Below, piece by piece: positions 1 to 6,931 of a DNA stretch of 10,702 nt. The stretch spans positions 1 through 10,702 of the forward strand of contig JAEWKG010000055.1 in assembly GCA_023386135.1 (NCBI GenBank). The letters run 5' to 3'. This stretch comes from Pseudomonadota bacterium (lineage in GTDB: Bacteria > Pseudomonadota > Alphaproteobacteria > Sphingomonadales > Sphingomonadaceae). The stretch's first letter is position 1. The number at the start of each line of letters is the position of its first letter. The position numbers and the translations under genes were made by a program. Below the pieces are notes generated by a model. That model was given only the letters and a program-made list of their open reading frames with translations, ran no database searches and was not told where the DNA came from.

Positions 1-344
1 GCGTAGCGGTCGCCGTCGCGCGCGACTTCGAGCAATCCGGCCTTGCGGGTGCGAAAGCGGATCCGGCCCCTTTCCCGCGCGGTGTCGATGAGGACATGGC
101 CGCTCGCCAGCGTCGCATGGCCGCACAGGACGACCTCGGTCGCCGGAGTGAACCAGCGCAGCTCGTAATCCGCCTCGCCGGTCGGGTCGGGGATCGTGAA
201 GGCGGTTTCGCTGAGATTGTTCTCCAGAGCGATGGCCTGGAGAGTCTCGTCGGGCAGCCAGGCGTCGAGCGGCATCACCGCGGCGGGATTGCCGGTGAAC
301 GGGCGGTCGGCGAAGGCGTCGACCTGGACGAGGCGCAATTCCAT
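1..344 (-). CDS. PhzF family isomerase/epimerase, N-terminal part (runs off the left edge)
   Basis: The gene starts at ATG 344-342 on the minus strand and stays open to the window edge, giving 114 residues of a protein usually near 260-300. It opens with VDAFADRPFTGNPAAV (residues 8-23), then NNLSETAF with Glu46 at the place of the catalytic glutamate of PhzF, then LRWFTPATEVVLCGHATLASGH (His76 in the CGHAT motif). These are hallmark N-terminal motifs of the PhzF / diaminopimelate-epimerase-like fold. Characterised members isomerise small molecules such as phenazine precursors, but most bacterial homologues have unknown substrates, so no pathway is assigned. A GGAG lies 9 nt upstream of the start. 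It is separated from the upstream fieF-type gene by a dispersed inverted repeat, so it may be transcribed separately. Only the N-terminal half is visible, so integrity of the rest cannot be judged. Confidence 0.9.
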   Translation of the reverse strand, partial: MELRLVQVDAFADRPFTGNPAAVMPLDAWLPDETLQAIALENNLSETAFTIPDPTGEADYELRWFTPATEVVLCGHATLASGHVLIDTARERGRIRFRTRKAGLLEVARDGDRY

Positions 345-361
345 CTATCCTTACTCCAAAT

Positions 362-450
362 CCGCTCGGCCTGAGCTTGTCGAAGGCCTGTCCTTCTCCT
401 TCGACCGTGTGAAAGAAAAAGCAGGGCTTCGACAAGCTCAGCCTGAGCGG
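362..450. repeat. Inverted pair of CTTCGACAAGCTCAG-type dispersed repeat (REP-like)
   Basis: A 27-nt arm at 362-388, containing GAGCTTGTCGAAG, is repeated in inverted orientation at 424-450 (CTTCGACAAGCTCAG...), with 24 of 27 positions matching. The spacer is 35 nt and ends in an A-rich run. Transcribed, the unit would fold into a long stem-loop. This core is a well-known high-copy intergenic repeat of sphingomonads and relatives. Here it fills the gap between the fieF-type gene and the phzF-like gene, and the fieF stop codon (440-438) lies inside the right arm. It could act as a 3' mRNA-stabilising or terminating structure; that role is inferred. Confidence 0.85.
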
Positions 451-1394
451 GCGGTGGGTTTCGTGAGCTCCGCGCCGCCCGTCTCGTTGCGTTCGACAAG
501 CGTGTTGCCGGGTTCGTCGATCTGCCCTTCCGGATCGACATGGATCAGCACCTCGACGCCCGGAAAATCGCGGGCAAGCTGGGCCTCGATCTCGTCCATC
601 ACGTGATGCGCCTCGACGACCGTCATGTCGGGCCGGACGCGGATGTGGAATTGGGCGAATTCGTGGGCGCCGCTGGAGCGGGTGCGCAGATCGTGGGTGC
701 CGTGATTGGCCGGATGGGCAGTCGCGGCGGCGAAGGCGCGGCGGCGCTCCTCGGGCCATTCGCGGTCCATCAGCTGGTTGACCGCGTCGCGCGAGGCGCG
801 GAATCCGCCGAAGGCGAGCCACGCGGCGATGACGATCCCGAAGATCGGGTCGGCGCCGGTCAGGCCGACATAGCGTTCGAGCACTAGCGCCGCGATCACC
901 GCTCCGTTGAGCAGCAGGTCGGACTGGTAATGGACATTGTCGGCGCTGATCGCGACCGAGCCGGTGCGGCGGATGACCGAGCGCTGATAGGTGGTGAGCG
1001 CGAGGGTGGCGACGATCGCAGCGATGCTGACTCCGATGCCATATTCGACATCGCCCGGAGCGGCTCCGTCGATCAGCCGCTGGACGGCGCGCCAGGCGAT
1101 GCCGATCGCCGAGACGGCGATCAGGCCGACCTGGAACAGGGCCGCGAGCGCCTCGGCCTTGCCGTGGCCGAAGCGGTGGTCGTGGTCGGCGGGCTCGGCG
1201 GCGATACGCACCGCCCAGAGCGTGACCAGGGAAGCGATGAGATCGAGGCCGCTGTCGATCAGCGAGCCGAGCATGGCGACCGAGCCGGTCGCGGCGGTCG
1301 CCCAGGCCTTCAGGGCAAGGAGGAACAGCGCGGTCGCGACGCTGGCGATCGCCGCGTTGCGTGTGGCACTCGCCCGCGCGCGATCATGGGTCAT
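438..1394 (-). CDS. fieF: Cation diffusion facilitator family metal efflux pump (FieF/YiiP-like)
   Basis: A 318-residue inner-membrane divalent-cation/proton antiporter. The order of motifs follows E. coli YiiP closely. In TM2, SLIDSGLD supplies Asp47 and Asp51, and in TM5, VHYQSD supplies His155 and Asp159; together they form the transport site. PADHDHRFGHGKAE gives Asp70, His73 and His77 for the second site. The cytosolic C-terminal domain carries GTHDLRTRSSG, an FHI histidine, EAHHV and VLIHVDPE, matching the dimer-interface metal site. The start at 1394 is chosen because its ATG overlaps the pdxH TGA (ATGA, 1394-1391), which suggests translational coupling; a longer frame upstream runs antisense to nothing useful and only covers pdxH coding DNA. 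Likely substrates are Zn(II) and Fe(II) by homology; the exact metal is not decidable. The last codons and the stop lie in a dispersed repeat arm, so the C-terminal tail may be recently altered. Confidence 0.93.
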   Translation of the reverse strand: MTHDRARASATRNAAIASVATALFLLALKAWATAATGSVAMLGSLIDSGLDLIASLVTLWAVRIAAEPADHDHRFGHGKAEALAALFQVGLIAVSAIGIAWRAVQRLIDGAAPGDVEYGIGVSIAAIVATLALTTYQRSVIRRTGSVAISADNVHYQSDLLLNGAVIAALVLERYVGLTGADPIFGIVIAAWLAFGGFRASRDAVNQLMDREWPEERRRAFAAATAHPANHGTHDLRTRSSGAHEFAQFHIRVRPDMTVVEAHHVMDEIEAQLARDFPGVEVLIHVDPEGQIDEPGNTLVERNETGGAELTKPTARSG

Positions 1395-1966
1395 GGGTAA
1401 AGCAGGCCCTCGCGCCAGCCGGAGCCGTCGCGAACGAACAGGCGGCGCTCGTGGAGGCGGTGGGCGCGGTCGCTCCACAATTCGATCCGGTCGGGAATGA
1501 CACGATAGCCGGACCAGTGCGGGGGGCGCGGCACATCGCCGCCTTCGTAGCGCGCGCGCATGTCCTCGTAGCGCGCCTCGAACTCGGCGCGGCTGGCGAG
1601 CGGGCGGGACTGATCGGACGCCCAGGCTCCTAACTGGCTGTCGCGGCTTCGGCTGGCGAAATAGGCGTCGGCCTCGGCCGGATCGACCGGGGTCACCGCG
1701 CCCTCGATCCGGACCTGGCGGCGAAGCGACTTCCAGTGGAAGAGGAGGGCCGCGCTGGGATTGCCGGCGAGCTCGTCGCCCTTGCGGCTGTGCTGGTTGG
1801 TGTAAAAGACAAAGCCCTCAGGGCCGTGGCTCTTGAGCAGCACCATGCGCAGCGACGGGCGGCCGCCCTCCCCCACCGTCGCCACCGCCATCGCCTCGGG
1901 ATCGTTCGGCTCAGCGAGGCGCGCTTCGGCCAGCCATTCGTCGAACAAAGCGAAGGGATCGGTCAT
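1391..1966 (-). CDS. pdxH: Pyridoxamine/pyridoxine 5'-phosphate oxidase
   Basis: A 191-residue FMN flavoenzyme that oxidises pyridoxine and pyridoxamine 5'-phosphates to pyridoxal 5'-phosphate, the last step of vitamin B6 synthesis and its salvage. Visible family motifs in order: an RMVLLK strand that binds FMN, YTNQHSRKGDEL, FHWKSLRRQVRIEG, FASRSRDSQLGAWASDQS (substrate phosphate and FMN contacts), and a C-terminal block with IELWSDRAHRLHERRLF ending in LLYP, where the Arg and His of RLH match the active-site pair of E. coli PdxH. Length is normal for the family, though the N-terminus is shorter than in E. coli, as is common in alphaproteobacteria. It is the first gene of a minus-strand pair with the fieF-type gene and is transcribed divergently from cfa, with about 130 nt between the two starts. 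Confidence 0.96.
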   Translation of the reverse strand: MTDPFALFDEWLAEARLAEPNDPEAMAVATVGEGGRPSLRMVLLKSHGPEGFVFYTNQHSRKGDELAGNPSAALLFHWKSLRRQVRIEGAVTPVDPAEADAYFASRSRDSQLGAWASDQSRPLASRAEFEARYEDMRARYEGGDVPRPPHWSGYRVIPDRIELWSDRAHRLHERRLFVRDGSGWREGLLYP

Positions 1967-2011
1967 GGCCGGGCTCTAGCGCGCGCACCGCCACGGGTCG
2001 AGCCGGGCTTG

Positions 2012-2039
2012 TTGCACTTGCGCGACGATCCCGTATCGT
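2012..2039 (+). promoter_or_regulatory. Candidate sigma-70 promoter for cfa, with small palindrome
   Basis: In the divergent pdxH-cfa gap, TTGCAC (2012-2017) and TATCGT (2034-2039) are spaced by 16 nt and point towards cfa, whose ATG is at 2097. A palindrome ACGAT-N5-ATCGT (2025-2039) covers the -10 element and could be an operator. This is motif reading only; no matching promoter is clear for pdxH on the other strand. Confidence 0.35.
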
Positions 2040-2096
2040 GGGGCCAGCCTGCGGACCGTGACGAGCGGCCGCGCTTTGAGAGGAGCTAAGGCGCGT

Positions 2097-3368
2097 ATGT
2101 GGTTGCTCGACAAGCTGTTGACGCGTGTGGTGAAGCAGGGCGAGCTGATCGTCGTCGACCATGACGGCAAGGAATATCGCTACGGCGCTCCGGTGGCCGG
2201 CAAGGGCCCGGTCAAGATCCGGATCAACGACAAGAGCGCCGTCAATCACATCGTTCGCTACCCACAGGTCGGCGCCGCCGAAGTCTATATGGACGGGCGC
2301 ATGGACGTGATCGAGGGCGACATCCGCGACCTCATCCTGCTCGTCCATTCCAACGCCCCCGCCGGCAGCGGCGAGGAAGCGCTCAAGCCCAAGGGTCTGC
2401 TCCGCAAGGTGACCGAGACGGCCATGGCCAAGGCCGACAGCATCAACTGGAAGTCGAAGTCGCGGCGCAACGCCGAGCATACATACAACATGACCCGCAG
2501 GCTCTATGAGCTGTTCCTCGACGAGGACCGCCAGTACACCTGCGCTTATTATCTCGACCCCAAGGACAGCCTCGAGAAGGCACAGCTCGACAAGAAGGCG
2601 CATCTCGCCGCCAAGCTTCACGTGAAGCCCGGGATGCGGATCCTCGACATCGGCTGCGGCTGGGGCGGGCTCGCGCTCTACCTCCACCGCCATTACGACG
2701 TCGACGTGCTCGGGATCGCTCTGGCGCCCGACCAGATCGCCTTCTGCAAGGAGCGGGCGGAGTCGGCGGGAGTCGCCGACCGCGTCAAGTTCGAGCTGAT
2801 GGATTATCGCGACGTCGAAGGTCCGTTCGACCGGATCGTCAGCGTCGGCCTGATCGAACATCTCGGCCAGCCCCATTATCCCGCCTTCTTCCAGAAGACC
2901 CGCGAGCTTCTCGCCGACGACGGGGTGATGGTGTCGCACTGCTGCGGCCGGATGGGCGAGCCGGGCACGACCGACAAGTTCACCCGCAAATACATCTTCC
3001 CCGGCGGCTACATCCCGGCGCTGTCGGAACTGGTCACCGAGGCGGAGAAGAACCGGCTCATCGTCAGCGACGTCGAGGCAGTGCGCTATCACTACGCGCT
3101 GACCCTGGAGGAATGGTACAAGCGCACGGTCGCGGCGCGCGAGGAGATCGTTGAGCTCTATGACGAGCGCTTCTACCGCATGTGGCAATTCTACCTGGCG
3201 GGCGCCGAGAGCAGCTTCATCCACGGCAGCCTGGTCAACTGGCAGCTCCAATATGTGAAGCGCCGCGACGCCGTGCCGATGGTCCGCGACTACCTGTTCG
3301 AGGAAGAGGTGCGGCTGCGGGCGCTCGAGGAGCCCCCCGAGTGGCATCTGGCGCAGGCGGCGGAATAG
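2097..3368 (+). CDS. cfa: Cyclopropane-fatty-acyl-phospholipid synthase
   Basis: A 423-residue S-adenosylmethionine-dependent enzyme that adds a methylene bridge across double bonds of unsaturated acyl chains in membrane phospholipids. The N-terminal ~130 residues are the lipid-binding domain. The methyltransferase domain has the SAM motif ILDIGCGWGG (residues 182-191). Residues matching the bicarbonate/active site of the E. coli enzyme are present: Cys149 in YTCAYY, Glu254 in GLIEHLG, His281 in HCCGR, and a Tyr in RYHYALTLEEW. The C-terminal SFIHGSLVNWQLQYVKR block is typical. The start at 2097 is preferred over an upstream in-frame GTG (2058) because AGGAG (2081-2085) precedes it. It stands 114 nt before the J-domain gene with a stem-loop between, so it is probably its own transcription unit. 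Confidence 0.94.
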   Translation: MWLLDKLLTRVVKQGELIVVDHDGKEYRYGAPVAGKGPVKIRINDKSAVNHIVRYPQVGAAEVYMDGRMDVIEGDIRDLILLVHSNAPAGSGEEALKPKGLLRKVTETAMAKADSINWKSKSRRNAEHTYNMTRRLYELFLDEDRQYTCAYYLDPKDSLEKAQLDKKAHLAAKLHVKPGMRILDIGCGWGGLALYLHRHYDVDVLGIALAPDQIAFCKERAESAGVADRVKFELMDYRDVEGPFDRIVSVGLIEHLGQPHYPAFFQKTRELLADDGVMVSHCCGRMGEPGTTDKFTRKYIFPGGYIPALSELVTEAEKNRLIVSDVEAVRYHYALTLEEWYKRTVAAREEIVELYDERFYRMWQFYLAGAESSFIHGSLVNWQLQYVKRRDAVPMVRDYLFEEEVRLRALEEPPEWHLAQAAE

Positions 3369-3404
3369 CCCCTCCACCATCGGCTTTACGGTCCACTGTC
3401 CCCC

Positions 3405-3431
3405 TCCCCATGCGGCTGCGCCGCACAGGGA
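3405..3431 (+). terminator. GC-rich stem-loop after cfa
   Basis: TGCGGC (3411-3416) pairs perfectly with GCCGCA (3420-3425) around a TGC loop. After a 2x2 internal loop, TCCC (3405-3408) pairs with GGGA (3428-3431). There is no T-run after it, so it is a weak candidate for an intrinsic terminator; it may instead be a REP-like or mRNA-stabilising element. It lies 37 nt past the cfa stop. Confidence 0.4.
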
Positions 3432-3482
3432 AGATGCGGGAAATTGTGGACATTCGCTCCTGAGTGGAGAACGAACGCTGCG

Positions 3483-4448
3483 ATGGCGGACCTTTATTCG
3501 ACACTGGGCGTGGCGCGTGGCGCGGACGAGGCCGAGATCAAGAAGGCCTATCGCAAGCTCGCCAAGGAGCTTCACCCGGACCGCAACAAGGACAATCCCA
3601 AGGCGTCCGAGCGCTTCTCCAAGGTCACCCAGGCCTACGACATCCTCACCGACAAGGATAAGCGCGCGCGCTACGACCGCGGCGAGATCGACGAGGACGG
3701 CAATCCGCGGATGCCGTTCGGCTTCGGCGGCGGCGCGGGAGCCGGGCCTGGCGCCGGCGGGTTCCGGCGCGGGCCCAACGGTCCCGATTTCGATTTCGGC
3801 CAGGCGGGCGCGGGCGAGGCCCCGGATCTTTCCGACCTGTTCGAGGGCCTGTTCGGAGGCGGTGGCGGACGGTCTAGCCCGTTCGGCGGCGGGTTCGGCG
3901 GCCAGCAGCGCCGCCAGGCTCCGCCGCAGAAGGGCGGCGACATTGCCTATCGCCTGCGCGTCTCGTTCGTCGATGCCGCGCGGCGCGCCGACCAGCGCAT
4001 CACCCTCGCCGACGGCAAGACGATCGACCTCAAGCTGCCCGCGGGGGTCGAGGACGGCACCCAGATGCGCCTCAAGGGCAAGGGGCAGGTCGGCCCGGGC
4101 GGCGCCGGCGACGGGATCGTCACCATCTCGGTCGACAGCCACCCGTTCTTCCGTCGCGAAGGCGACAACGTGCGGCTCGACCTCCCCATCACGCTCAGCG
4201 AGGCGGTCGCTGGCGGCAAGGTCAAGGTGCCGACGGTCGATGGCCCGGTGATGCTGACGATCAAGCCCGGCACCAGCAGCGGCACCACCATGCGCCTCGG
4301 CGGCAAGGGCTTCACCGGCAAGGCCGGCAAGCGCGGCGACCAGCTCGTCACCTTGGAGATCGACCTGCCCGAGGACGTGACGGAACTTGGCCGGCGGCTC
4401 GAAGGTTGGCAGGACACGCGCAATCCGCGCAGCCGACTCGGCGTCTAG
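3483..4448 (+). CDS. J-domain co-chaperone, DnaJ type II (CbpA-like, no zinc finger)
   Basis: A 321-residue cytosolic Hsp40. The N-terminal J domain (about residues 3-68) has the HPD motif at 31-33 in LAKELHPDRNKDNPKA, which stimulates the DnaK ATPase. A glycine/phenylalanine-rich linker follows (about 75-150, GFGGGAGAGPG, LFEGLFGGGGG). Two C-terminal substrate-binding beta domains come next (from GGDIAYRLRVSFVDAA, with LKLPAGVEDGTQMRLKGKGQ and LTIKPGTSSGTTMRLGGKGF). No CxxCxGxG repeats are present, so it is not canonical DnaJ but the CbpA/type II form. ATG 3483 is chosen because the J domain begins right there; the upstream TTG at 3444 adds an unconserved tail. It leads a compact set with the BrkB-type gene 23 nt downstream and fabI after it. 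Confidence 0.92.
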   Translation: MADLYSTLGVARGADEAEIKKAYRKLAKELHPDRNKDNPKASERFSKVTQAYDILTDKDKRARYDRGEIDEDGNPRMPFGFGGGAGAGPGAGGFRRGPNGPDFDFGQAGAGEAPDLSDLFEGLFGGGGGRSSPFGGGFGGQQRRQAPPQKGGDIAYRLRVSFVDAARRADQRITLADGKTIDLKLPAGVEDGTQMRLKGKGQVGPGGAGDGIVTISVDSHPFFRREGDNVRLDLPITLSEAVAGGKVKVPTVDGPVMLTIKPGTSSGTTMRLGGKGFTGKAGKRGDQLVTLEIDLPEDVTELGRRLEGWQDTRNPRSRLGV

Positions 4449-4471
4449 CGGCGGCCATCGCCGGGAATTTC

Positions 4472-5512
4472 ATGAGCGAAACCATCCTGCCCGCTCCCGA
4501 TGAACGCGTGGTCCACACGCTGTCACCGGAAGAGCGGCGGAAGGATGCCCTCCATCACCGTCCGGGTTTCCGCAGCCGGTTGCTGAGCGAAGTCGGCCCC
4601 GGCACCAAGGCGTTCGAGATCGCCAAGCGGGTGCTGATCGGCGCCTACAACGACGGCTTCATCCACGCCGGCAACCTCGCCTACATGGCGATCCTGGCGA
4701 TCTTCCCGTTCTTCATCCTGGGCGCGGCGATATTCTCGATCGTCGGCGAGGAGGGCGAGCGCGCGGCGACCATCAACGCGGTGCTCTATGCCCTGCCCCC
4801 GCTGGTCGCCAACGTGATCGAGCCGGTCGCGCGCAGCGTGGTGGAGGAGCGCAGCGGGTGGTTCCTGTGGCTCGGCGGCCTCGTCGGCCTGTGGACCGTG
4901 TCGAGCCTGATCGAGACCATCCGCGATATCCTGCGCCGCGCCTACGGCACCAAGGCGACCCACGCGTTCTGGAAGTACCGGCTGTTTTCCGCCGGCGTCA
5001 TCTTCGGCGCAGTGGTGCTGCTGATGGTCAGCCTGCTGGCGCAAGTGGTGATCGGCACCGCGCAGGAAGTGATCGACGCCTACCTGCCGCGCCTCAGCGA
5101 TGCGATCGGCGCATTGCGGTTGAGCCGTATCGTCCCCGCATTCGGGCTGTTCGGATCGCTGTACCTCTTGTTCTACACCCTCACCCCCAAGCAGTACCGC
5201 AAGCGGCGCTACCCCAAGTGGCCCGGCGCGCTGGCGACGACGCTGTGGTGGATCGCGGTCACCGTGTCGCTGCCGCCGGCGATCCGCAGCTTCTTCAACT
5301 ACGACAAGACCTACGGCAGCCTCGCCGGCATCATGATCGCGCTTTTCTTTTTCTATCTCGTCGGCCTAGGGATGGTCATCGGTGCCGAGCTCAACGCGGC
5401 GCTGGCCGAGACGCCCGAGGAGGCGGAAAACCGCATCGGCCAGGCCGACGACCGAGCCCGCGCCGCCGCCGCGCGCGAGCTGGAACGGATGCAGAAAGAG
5501 GGTATCGGATGA
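4472..5512 (+). CDS. YihY/BrkB family multi-pass inner membrane protein
   Basis: A 346-residue membrane protein with a hydrophilic N-terminal ~55 residues and about six hydrophobic segments. Family features are GNLAYMAILAIFPFFILG (67-84), the LWTVSSLIETIRDILRRAYG stretch, LFYTLTPKQYRKRRYPKWPGA before the fifth segment, and the signature YGSLAGIMIALFFFYLVGLG followed by GAELNA. The tail is charged and rich in Arg, Glu and Ala. YihY was once misnamed ribonuclease BN; the molecular function of the family is unsettled, so no reaction is given. ATG 4472 is taken rather than the upstream in-frame start at 4406, which would overlap the J-domain gene's end. Its TGA overlaps the fabI ATG, so the two are probably translated in a coupled way. 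Confidence 0.9.
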   Translation: MSETILPAPDERVVHTLSPEERRKDALHHRPGFRSRLLSEVGPGTKAFEIAKRVLIGAYNDGFIHAGNLAYMAILAIFPFFILGAAIFSIVGEEGERAATINAVLYALPPLVANVIEPVARSVVEERSGWFLWLGGLVGLWTVSSLIETIRDILRRAYGTKATHAFWKYRLFSAGVIFGAVVLLMVSLLAQVVIGTAQEVIDAYLPRLSDAIGALRLSRIVPAFGLFGSLYLLFYTLTPKQYRKRRYPKWPGALATTLWWIAVTVSLPPAIRSFFNYDKTYGSLAGIMIALFFFYLVGLGMVIGAELNAALAETPEEAENRIGQADDRARAAAARELERMQKEGIG

Positions 5513-6312
5513 ACGGTCTGATGAGCGGAAAGCGGGGCCTGATCATGGGCCTCGCCAACGACAAGTCGCTGGCCTGGGGCATCGCGCAGAAGCTTGCCCA
5601 GCAAGGCGCGGAGCTGGCGATCAGCTACCAGGGCGAGGTGATGGAAAAGCGGGTGCGCCCGCTGGCCGAACAGCTCGGCTGCGACTTCCTGATCGATTGC
5701 GACGTGGCCGACATGGCCAACCTCGACGCCGCCTTCGCCACGCTGGCGGCGCGCTGGCCGACGATCGACTTCGTGGTCCACGCGATCGGCTTCACCAACA
5801 AGGAAGCGCTACGCGGCAAGTACTACGATGTCGGGCTCGACGATTTCCTGATGACCATGAACATCTCGGTCTACAGCTTCACCGCGGTGTCGAAGCGCGC
5901 GGCGGCGATGATGAGCCAGGGAGGGTCACTCCTGACGCTGAGCTACTACGGCGCGGAAAAGGTCATCCCGCACTACAACGTGATGGGGGTGGCGAAGTCC
6001 GCGCTGGAGACGAGCGTGAAATACCTCGCCAACGACGTCGGGCCGCAGGGCATCCGCGTCAACGCGATCAGCGCCGGGCCGATCAAGACCCTGGCGGCGA
6101 GCGGAATCGGCGACTTCCGCCTGATTCTCAAGTGGAACGAACTCAATGCCCCGCTACGCCGCAACGTCACCATCGAGGACGTCGGCGGCGCCGCACTCTA
6201 CCTGCTGTCGGACCTCAGCGCCGGGGTGAGCGGCGAGACGCACCACGTCGATGCCGGCTACCACACCATCGGCATGAAGCAGGAAGACGCGCCGGATATT
6301 GCGCTGGCCTAG
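5509..6312 (+). CDS. fabI: Enoyl-[acyl-carrier-protein] reductase (NADH), FabI
   Basis: A 267-residue short-chain dehydrogenase that reduces trans-2-enoyl-ACP, the last step of each fatty acid elongation cycle. The FabI-type cofactor motif is GLANDKSLAWGIA (from residue 14). The catalytic set falls at the same numbers as in E. coli FabI: Tyr146 in LSYYGAEKVIPHYNV, Tyr156 and Lys163. AHAIGF-like VVHAIGFTNKEAL, SAGPIKTLAASGI and SGETHHVDAGYH are the remaining family blocks. It is the form bound by triclosan-type inhibitors; sensitivity is not predicted here. ATG 5509 is used because AAAGAGG lies about 7 nt upstream and the start overlaps the preceding TGA; the ATG at 5521 is a weaker alternative. 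It is the last clear housekeeping gene before the accessory region. Confidence 0.96.
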   Translation: MNGLMSGKRGLIMGLANDKSLAWGIAQKLAQQGAELAISYQGEVMEKRVRPLAEQLGCDFLIDCDVADMANLDAAFATLAARWPTIDFVVHAIGFTNKEALRGKYYDVGLDDFLMTMNISVYSFTAVSKRAAAMMSQGGSLLTLSYYGAEKVIPHYNVMGVAKSALETSVKYLANDVGPQGIRVNAISAGPIKTLAASGIGDFRLILKWNELNAPLRRNVTIEDVGGAALYLLSDLSAGVSGETHHVDAGYHTIGMKQEDAPDIALA

Positions 6313-6432
6313 GTTCGCGCGGTGGGGGTAGGCGTGCGTGACGCGAAACAACCCCATGCACAGTAGTGGCATCTGACCCCGCTCCATACCTTTTGCGAAT
6401 CCAGGTCCGGCTTCATGTTGCAAATAGGCGGA
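6313..6432. other. Junction gap between fabI and accessory DNA; no gene seen
   Basis: These 120 bases follow the fabI stop. No convincing reading frame, tRNA or terminator was found; there is only a weak GCGT/ACGC pairing near 6333-6345. Codon-biased GC-rich DNA ends here and a lower-GC, broken-gene zone begins. Confidence 0.5.
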
Positions 6433-6870
6433 ATGTTTTATTCGAAGCTCATGACGAGCAATCCCGCACAATCGCGTTCCAAAATTCCACGCAAGACCAG
6501 CCAGACTGCGGCAGTGTCCGCCAAGCCGCGCTCTTCTATCGAGAACCTTCCTGCTCCGATCGTGGATACAATCAAAATTGAGCGGCGCTCCGAACTCTTT
6601 TCGAGCCAGATGTGGTCAGACCAGTACCAGATGAGGGCAAACAAGCACGCCTCCTCTCAGCATTAGATCGCCTAGCTAATCTGCTGTCCGCCGATCCGGC
6701 CTCTGAAATGTTGAACGCGATGTTGGTGAATACATACGAGGCTTATATCGAAAATCAGCGGTTCGCTATGATTCATGCCGGCGACCCGCTATTATTTGCA
6801 GTCTTCAGCGGACATGCCGAGCAGTTGAGCAAGCTGTACATTCTTCAATTAGTGGCGCTCGATAAGCATC
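6433..6870 (+). pseudogene. 5' part of a conserved hypothetical gene, frameshifted and split by the IS1595 transposon
   Basis: Two overlapping frames carry what looks like one protein. The first, open from about 6433 or 6451 to a TAG at 6664-6666, gives MTSNPAQSRSKIPRKTS...IKIERRSELFSSQMWSDQYQMRANK. The second frame, entered near 6630-6660, continues LSALDRLANLLSADPASEML, then ...ENQRFAMIHAGDPLLFAVFSG and HAEQLSKLYILQLVALDKH. A one-base loss between them explains the switch. The second frame reaches the transposon edge at 6870 and then picks up five foreign codons and a TGA (6885-6887) from the inverted repeat. Skipping the element, it continues in frame at 8990. I recognise the ending as that of a conserved, uncharacterised alphaproteobacterial protein but know no function. 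The real start is uncertain, since no good ribosome site is seen. A GTG at 6612 could start a shorter product. Confidence 0.65.
6863..6870. repeat. Left 8-bp target-site duplication of the transposon
   Basis: TAAGCATC directly abuts the left terminal inverted repeat and is repeated exactly at 8982-8989 outside the right one. Eight base pairs is the duplication length known for the IS1595 family. Confidence 0.93.
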
Positions 6871-6894
6871 GGCAATTATATACTTGACTTAGCA
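6871..6894 (+). repeat. Left terminal inverted repeat (24 bp)
   Basis: It pairs with 8958-8981. The outer 17 bp are identical; positions 18 and 20 differ and the last four (AGCA) match. It also contains the TTGACT that may be the -35 box of the transposase promoter, and the TGA that ends the interrupted host frame. Confidence 0.93.
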
Positions 6895-6911
6895 ACCCCG
6901 ATTGCTAGTGT
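6884..6911 (+). promoter_or_regulatory. Candidate transposase promoter overlapping the terminal repeat
   Basis: TTGACT (6884-6889) and TAGTGT (6906-6911) are 16 nt apart, and the second is preceded by TG (extended -10). The -35 box lies in the terminal repeat. A perfect 6-bp palindrome, TAGCAA-N6-TTGCTA (6890-6907), fills the spacer and could bind a repressor or the transposase itself. The transposase AGGA and ATG follow at 6921 and 6932. The binding role is inferred. Confidence 0.4.
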
Positions 6912-6931
6912 GGCTGCACAAGGAAGCAGCC

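Noticed and set aside
1911..4142. Very long minus-strand frame of 743 codons
   Set aside because: It is a shadow of cfa and the J-domain gene in a GC-rich genome; the product is low-complexity and unlike any family, while the plus strand has clear motifs.
4858..6312. Long plus frame running from the BrkB-type gene into FabI
   Set aside because: Its first two hundred or so codons are an out-of-frame reading of the BrkB-type gene; the real fabI start is ATG 5509.
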